This document shows, piece by piece, positions 61,408 to 64,000 of a stretch of 64,000 nt of DNA. The position numbers were made by a program, and so were the translations under genes. The stretch comes from an uncultured Sutterella sp. (GTDB taxonomy: Bacteria > Pseudomonadota > Gammaproteobacteria > Burkholderiales > Burkholderiaceae_F), in NCBI GenBank assembly GCA_900545335.1, contig UQYP01000005.1, positions 62,001 through 126,000 on the forward strand, given 5' to 3'. Under the pieces are notes generated by a model. That model did no database searches. It was not told the origin of the DNA and saw only the letters and a list, made by a program, of their open reading frames with translations. The first letter of the stretch is position 1. Each line of letters begins with the position of its first letter.

Positions 61408-62154
61408 ATGAAAAAAACTCTCTCAAGTCTGATTTTTGCCGCTATTGTCGCCGGCAGCGCGGCTGCACAAGCGGGCACCCTCCTCGTTGGCACTGATGCC
61501 GGTCTGGCACCCTTTGAATTCAAAGACCAAAAAAGCGAAGAAATCGTCGGTTTTGACATGGACATTATTAAAGCGGTTGCGCGGGCTGTCGGAGATGAAG
61601 CAAAAATTCAAAATATGCAGTTTGCCGGCATCATCCCCGCACTTCAAACCAACATGATTGATGTGGCCGTTGCCGCTATCACCATTACCGAAGAGCGCAA
61701 AAAACAGGTCCTTTTCTCCGACCCCTATTATGACGTTGGCCTGGCAATGGTTATTAAAAGCTCAAACAAAGATAAATATACTGAGCTTAAAGACATTGAA
61801 GGAAAAGCCATCTGCGCTCAGATCGGCTCGACCGGTTCCCTTTTAGCACAATCGGTCAAAGGGGCTAAAGTGATGAATTTTGACCAAGTGGCAGAAGCAT
61901 TGATGGAACTGAAAATGGGAGGCTGTGAAGCGGCGCTTTTAGGTGATACAACAGCACGTCACTACCAAAGCCGGCATCATGACAAAGATTTGCTGATCGT
62001 CCCTCACCTCTACAATCCCAAGCAGGTCGGTTTTGCAGTTTCCAAAAAGAACCGGGCACTGGTTGAAAAACTCAATAAGGGACTGGCCGCCATTAAAGCA
62101 AGCGGTGAATACGACAAAATCTACGAAAAGTGGCTGGGCAAAAAAGCACACTAA
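61408..62154 (+). CDS. Periplasmic amino-acid-binding protein (SBP family 3)
   Basis: The 248-aa protein has a clear Sec signal peptide (LSSLIFAAIVAGSAAAQA) and family 3 signatures: GTDAGLAPFEF, GFDMDIIKAVARAVG, and DVAVAAITITEERKKQVLFSDPYYD. It would capture a polar amino acid such as glutamine, histidine or arginine for an ABC importer. No permease or ATPase gene is adjacent, so it works with a transporter encoded elsewhere or as a sensor. It has its own terminator. Confidence 0.9.
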   Translation: MKKTLSSLIFAAIVAGSAAAQAGTLLVGTDAGLAPFEFKDQKSEEIVGFDMDIIKAVARAVGDEAKIQNMQFAGIIPALQTNMIDVAVAAITITEERKKQVLFSDPYYDVGLAMVIKSSNKDKYTELKDIEGKAICAQIGSTGSLLAQSVKGAKVMNFDQVAEALMELKMGGCEAALLGDTTARHYQSRHHDKDLLIVPHLYNPKQVGFAVSKKNRALVEKLNKGLAAIKASGEYDKIYEKWLGKKAH

Positions 62155-62176
62155 AAGCTGACTAAGAACACTCTCC

Positions 62177-62222
62177 CCCAAGGCAAATTTCAGTCAAAAG
62201 TTTTGCCTTGGGTATTTTTTTA
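62177..62222 (+). terminator. Terminator of the amino-acid-binding protein gene
   Basis: CCCAAGGCAAA (62177-62187) pairs with TTTGCCTTGGG (62202-62212), followed by a T-rich run. Confidence 0.88.
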
Positions 62223-62384
62223 TAGATTTTTCTGTTGACTGCAGCGGATTAAAAAAAAGTTGTATGCGAACGTAAATCCGATTCACAAGACTAAAAACTC
62301 CCTCAGTACAATAAAGAAAAGATGAGCTGTTTAACCGATATCTGACAAAGAGACCGTTCGGCTGTTTTTAAAAGGAGAGCTCTT

Positions 62385-62660
62385 ATGATGCATCATATCT
62401 TTGGTCCTCATTTTTTCGGTCCGCCTCTGCTGCCCGGTATTCCGAATCTTATTTTGTTTATCCTACTCGCGTTGGCTGTCTGGTACTTTTTAGGCAAACG
62501 AAAAGAGCCTGCCGAAGGTCCAAAGGAACTCGGCGAGGCTCGTGACTTTAAAGATCCGTTAGAGAAGAAAAACGAAGAGCTGAAGGCGGAAGTTTCCCGA
62601 CTTCGCCGAGAAAACGAATTGCTGCAAAAGATCTTGGAAAAAGAACTGAAAAAGCCGTGA
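62385..62660 (+). CDS. Small membrane-anchored coiled-coil protein, unknown function
   Basis: The 91-aa protein has a Pro/His/Phe-rich N-terminus, one membrane helix (LILFILLALAVWYFLG, about 23-38), a charged linker, and a heptad coiled coil (about 58-90: leucines or valines in LEKKNEELKAEV and LRRENELLQKIL). This plan resembles PspB-like or FtsB-like adaptors without clear homology. AAAGGAGAG is a good ribosome site. It converges on trmD, with only 4 bp between stop codons. I do not recognise the family. Confidence 0.72.
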   Translation: MMHHIFGPHFFGPPLLPGIPNLILFILLALAVWYFLGKRKEPAEGPKELGEARDFKDPLEKKNEELKAEVSRLRRENELLQKILEKELKKP

Positions 62661-62664
62661 CGCT

Positions 62665-63405
62665 TTATTTCCAACCGTGTTTTTTGAGCCAAAGCAGATC
62701 GGAAGCTGTCAATTTGCCTTCCGATTCGGCCTTGGCAATCAAGTCTGGGCGAGTGTTTAGAGTAATATCCAATGCTTTTTCCCGCGTCCAGCGGGCAATG
62801 TTGGCGTGATGTCCGGTAAGAAGCACTTCCGGCACACCCTCACCTTCCCAAACTTCAGGCCTCGTGTAGTGAGGCGCATCCAAGAGTCCCGTTGAAAAAG
62901 ACTCATCGAGTGTTGAAAGCTCTTTAATCGCTCCCGGAAGCTGCCTCACGACCGCATCGATTAAAACCATGGCAGCAAGTTCCCCGCCCGAAAGAACAAA
63001 GTCACCGACACTTACCGTTTCATCAACATAGCGATCTAAAAAACGCTGATCAATGCCTTCGTAGCGGCCGCAGATCAGAATCATGTCCTGATTGTCCGCC
63101 ACCCACCGTCTGACGGTTTGGTCAGTGAGCCGCGTGCCGTTCGGGGCAAAACTGATAACGCGCCCCTGATTGCCTGAGCGGCGAATCCGATTAACGGTCT
63201 TTGCCAAGGGCTCGGCCATCATCACCATGCCGGGGCCGCCTCCAAAAGGACGATCATCAATCGTTCTGTGATTATCGTCAGTCTCTTCGCGCGGATTCCA
63301 AGTGTTCAGTGCCCAGAGCCCGCGTTTTTTGGCGCGTGCCGTAATACCCTGTTCAGTCACAGCAGCAAACATCGGCTCAAAAAGCGTGACGACATCAAAA
63401 CGCAT
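62665..63405 (-). CDS. trmD: tRNA (guanine-N1)-methyltransferase
   Basis: TrmD makes m1G37 in tRNAs, preventing +1 frameshifts. The 246-aa SPOUT enzyme begins MRFDVVTLFEPMF and carries the knot segments DDRPFGGGPGMVMM and LICGRYEGIDQRFLDRYVDE with SVGDFVLSGGELA. Its usual partners rpsP and rimM are absent upstream; instead iscX lies 11 bp upstream, so it may be transcribed from the isc operon. Confidence 0.97.
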   Translation of the reverse strand: MRFDVVTLFEPMFAAVTEQGITARAKKRGLWALNTWNPREETDDNHRTIDDRPFGGGPGMVMMAEPLAKTVNRIRRSGNQGRVISFAPNGTRLTDQTVRRWVADNQDMILICGRYEGIDQRFLDRYVDETVSVGDFVLSGGELAAMVLIDAVVRQLPGAIKELSTLDESFSTGLLDAPHYTRPEVWEGEGVPEVLLTGHHANIARWTREKALDITLNTRPDLIAKAESEGKLTASDLLWLKKHGWK

Positions 63406-63416
63406 GACTTTTTACC

Positions 63417-63608
63417 TTAAAGTTCATCAAGCCAAGCCTGCAAAATGGCTTCCAAAATAGCCTCATTGCTTTTTTCCGGATCATCATCAAAGCCATCGAG
63501 CTCAAGCACCATCGCATGAAGCTCTGTAAAGCGAAGCTTGAGCGGATTGACATCCGGATGCTCATCGCAGAGTGCCTCTGCGATTTGCTGAGTATCAGTC
63601 CAACGCAT
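63417..63608 (-). CDS. iscX: IscX (Fe-S cluster assembly regulator)
   Basis: IscX is a small acidic protein that binds IscS and iron and tunes cluster assembly. The 63-aa length and the residues MRWTDTQQIAEAL, HPDVNPLKLRFTELHAMV and the acidic FDDDPEKSNEAILEAILQAW match the family. It is 2 bp after fdx and 11 bp before trmD, all on the minus strand. Confidence 0.95.
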   Translation of the reverse strand: MRWTDTQQIAEALCDEHPDVNPLKLRFTELHAMVLELDGFDDDPEKSNEAILEAILQAWLDEL

Positions 63609-63610
63609 GG

Positions 63611-63946
63611 TTAGTGTTCCTTAGCATGATTGCGGCTGTACTTGGGAATCTCAATCACGAGGTCTTCTTCTCCCACTACCGTTTGGCAGGACAGTCGGGA
63701 GGTAGAGGTCACGCCCCAAGCCTGATCGAGCATATCAAGCTCTTCATCTTCGGCTTCATTTAAAGAATCAAAGCCCTCACGGACAATCACGTGACAAGTT
63801 GAGCAGGCGCCGGAAAATTCACAGGCGTGCTCAATACCCACGCCGTTGGCTAAAAGTGCACGAGCAAGCTTCACCCCGGGCTTAACCTCAAAGGTCTTTC
63901 CTTCAGGGCAAACAGTCGGATGAGGCAAAACGGTAATCTTAGGCAT
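63611..63946 (-). CDS. fdx: ISC-type 2Fe-2S ferredoxin
   Basis: Fdx donates electrons during Fe-S cluster assembly. The 111-aa protein has cluster cysteines in ACEFSGACSTCHVIV plus a later one in RLSCQTV, the adrenodoxin-type pattern. It sits between hscA and iscX as in the E. coli isc operon, 2 bp after the hscA stop. Confidence 0.96.
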   Translation of the reverse strand: MPKITVLPHPTVCPEGKTFEVKPGVKLARALLANGVGIEHACEFSGACSTCHVIVREGFDSLNEAEDEELDMLDQAWGVTSTSRLSCQTVVGEEDLVIEIPKYSRNHAKEH

Positions 63947-63948
63947 AG

Positions 63949-64000
63949 TTATTTCCCTTCAATCTCTTCAACGCTCTTACCGGAAAGTGCTTGAGCAATA
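63949..64000 (-). CDS. hscA: HscA chaperone, C-terminal end only
   Basis: The last 16 codons before TAA read IAQALSGKSVEEIEGK, matching the C-terminus of HscA, the Hsp70 chaperone of Fe-S cluster transfer. The rest lies beyond the window edge. Position directly before fdx supports the call. Confidence 0.8.
   Translation of the reverse strand, partial: IAQALSGKSVEEIEGK

Noticed and set aside
1..64000. Mobile elements or prophage
   Set aside because: No transposase, integrase, terminal inverted repeats or phage structural genes were recognised on either strand.

Overview
The window looks like the chromosome of a gut-type betaproteobacterium. Gene order (orn / M48-like / rsgA, an isc-type hscA-fdx-iscX run, lysS-prfB) and protein sequences suggest Burkholderiales, probably a Sutterellaceae relative (Sutterella/Parasutterella-like). 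That placement is inference from remembered family sequences, not from a search. No transposase, integrase or prophage block was seen.

Layout. 1-11600: a complete type I-F CRISPR-Cas locus (cas1, cas2-3 fusion, csy1, csy2, csy3, cas6f, leader, then 55 repeats plus one heavily decayed terminal repeat). Upstream of cas1 sits a two-repeat mini-CRISPR with a 14-nt pseudo-spacer. Its guide matches 13 of 14 bases of the putative cas promoter next to a CC PAM, which is the layout expected of a Cas-autorepressing crRNA-like RNA (CreR class). 11737-15703: PotE-like antiporter, tRNA-Glu, a DcuC-like dicarboxylate carrier and a RelB/MazF-type toxin-antitoxin pair. 15765-20107 (minus): Nudix, lysS, prfB with its programmed frameshift, and a spermidine-synthase-like gene. 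20265-25714: two convergent autotransporters, the second with a C8 tract in its fifth to ninth codons. 25858-30455 (minus): parC and parE.

30731-31045 is a gene-poor stretch that looks like an undescribed type I toxin-antitoxin module. It has a 32-codon hydrophobic peptide on the minus strand with its own promoter and structured leader, and an about 70-nt antisense RNA ending in a strong terminator over the peptide's start region. tRNA-Arg and tRNA-Asn follow. 31590-35070 (minus) is an argH / ornithine-cyclodeaminase-like / aminotransferase operon, divergent from an AAT-family permease. 37041-40180 is lolA-ftsK. 40239-42561 is trxB, an Smr protein and a nitroreductase. 42607-46541 holds carbonic anhydrase, a Nim-like flavoprotein, a Vat-like acetyltransferase and uvrB.

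46648-53745 holds darP, a hydroxyacid dehydrogenase and a YbhGFSR-like export operon (adaptor, double ATPase, two permeases) with a TetR regulator as its last gene. 53872-56506 is rpsO-pnp with a possible RNase III-type leader stem. 57199 onward: orn, a Ste24-like protein that has lost its zinc site, rsgA, rplS, an orphan amino-acid-binding protein, a small membrane/coiled-coil protein, trmD, iscX, fdx and the end of hscA. rplS and trmD, usually adjacent, are split by two genes on the opposite strand.

How parts work together. Cas1 and Cas2-3 acquire spacers at the leader, where two IHF-type sites are seen. Cas6f cuts the array and probably the mini-CRISPR. Csy1-3 form the surveillance complex, which the mini guide may send back to the cas promoter.
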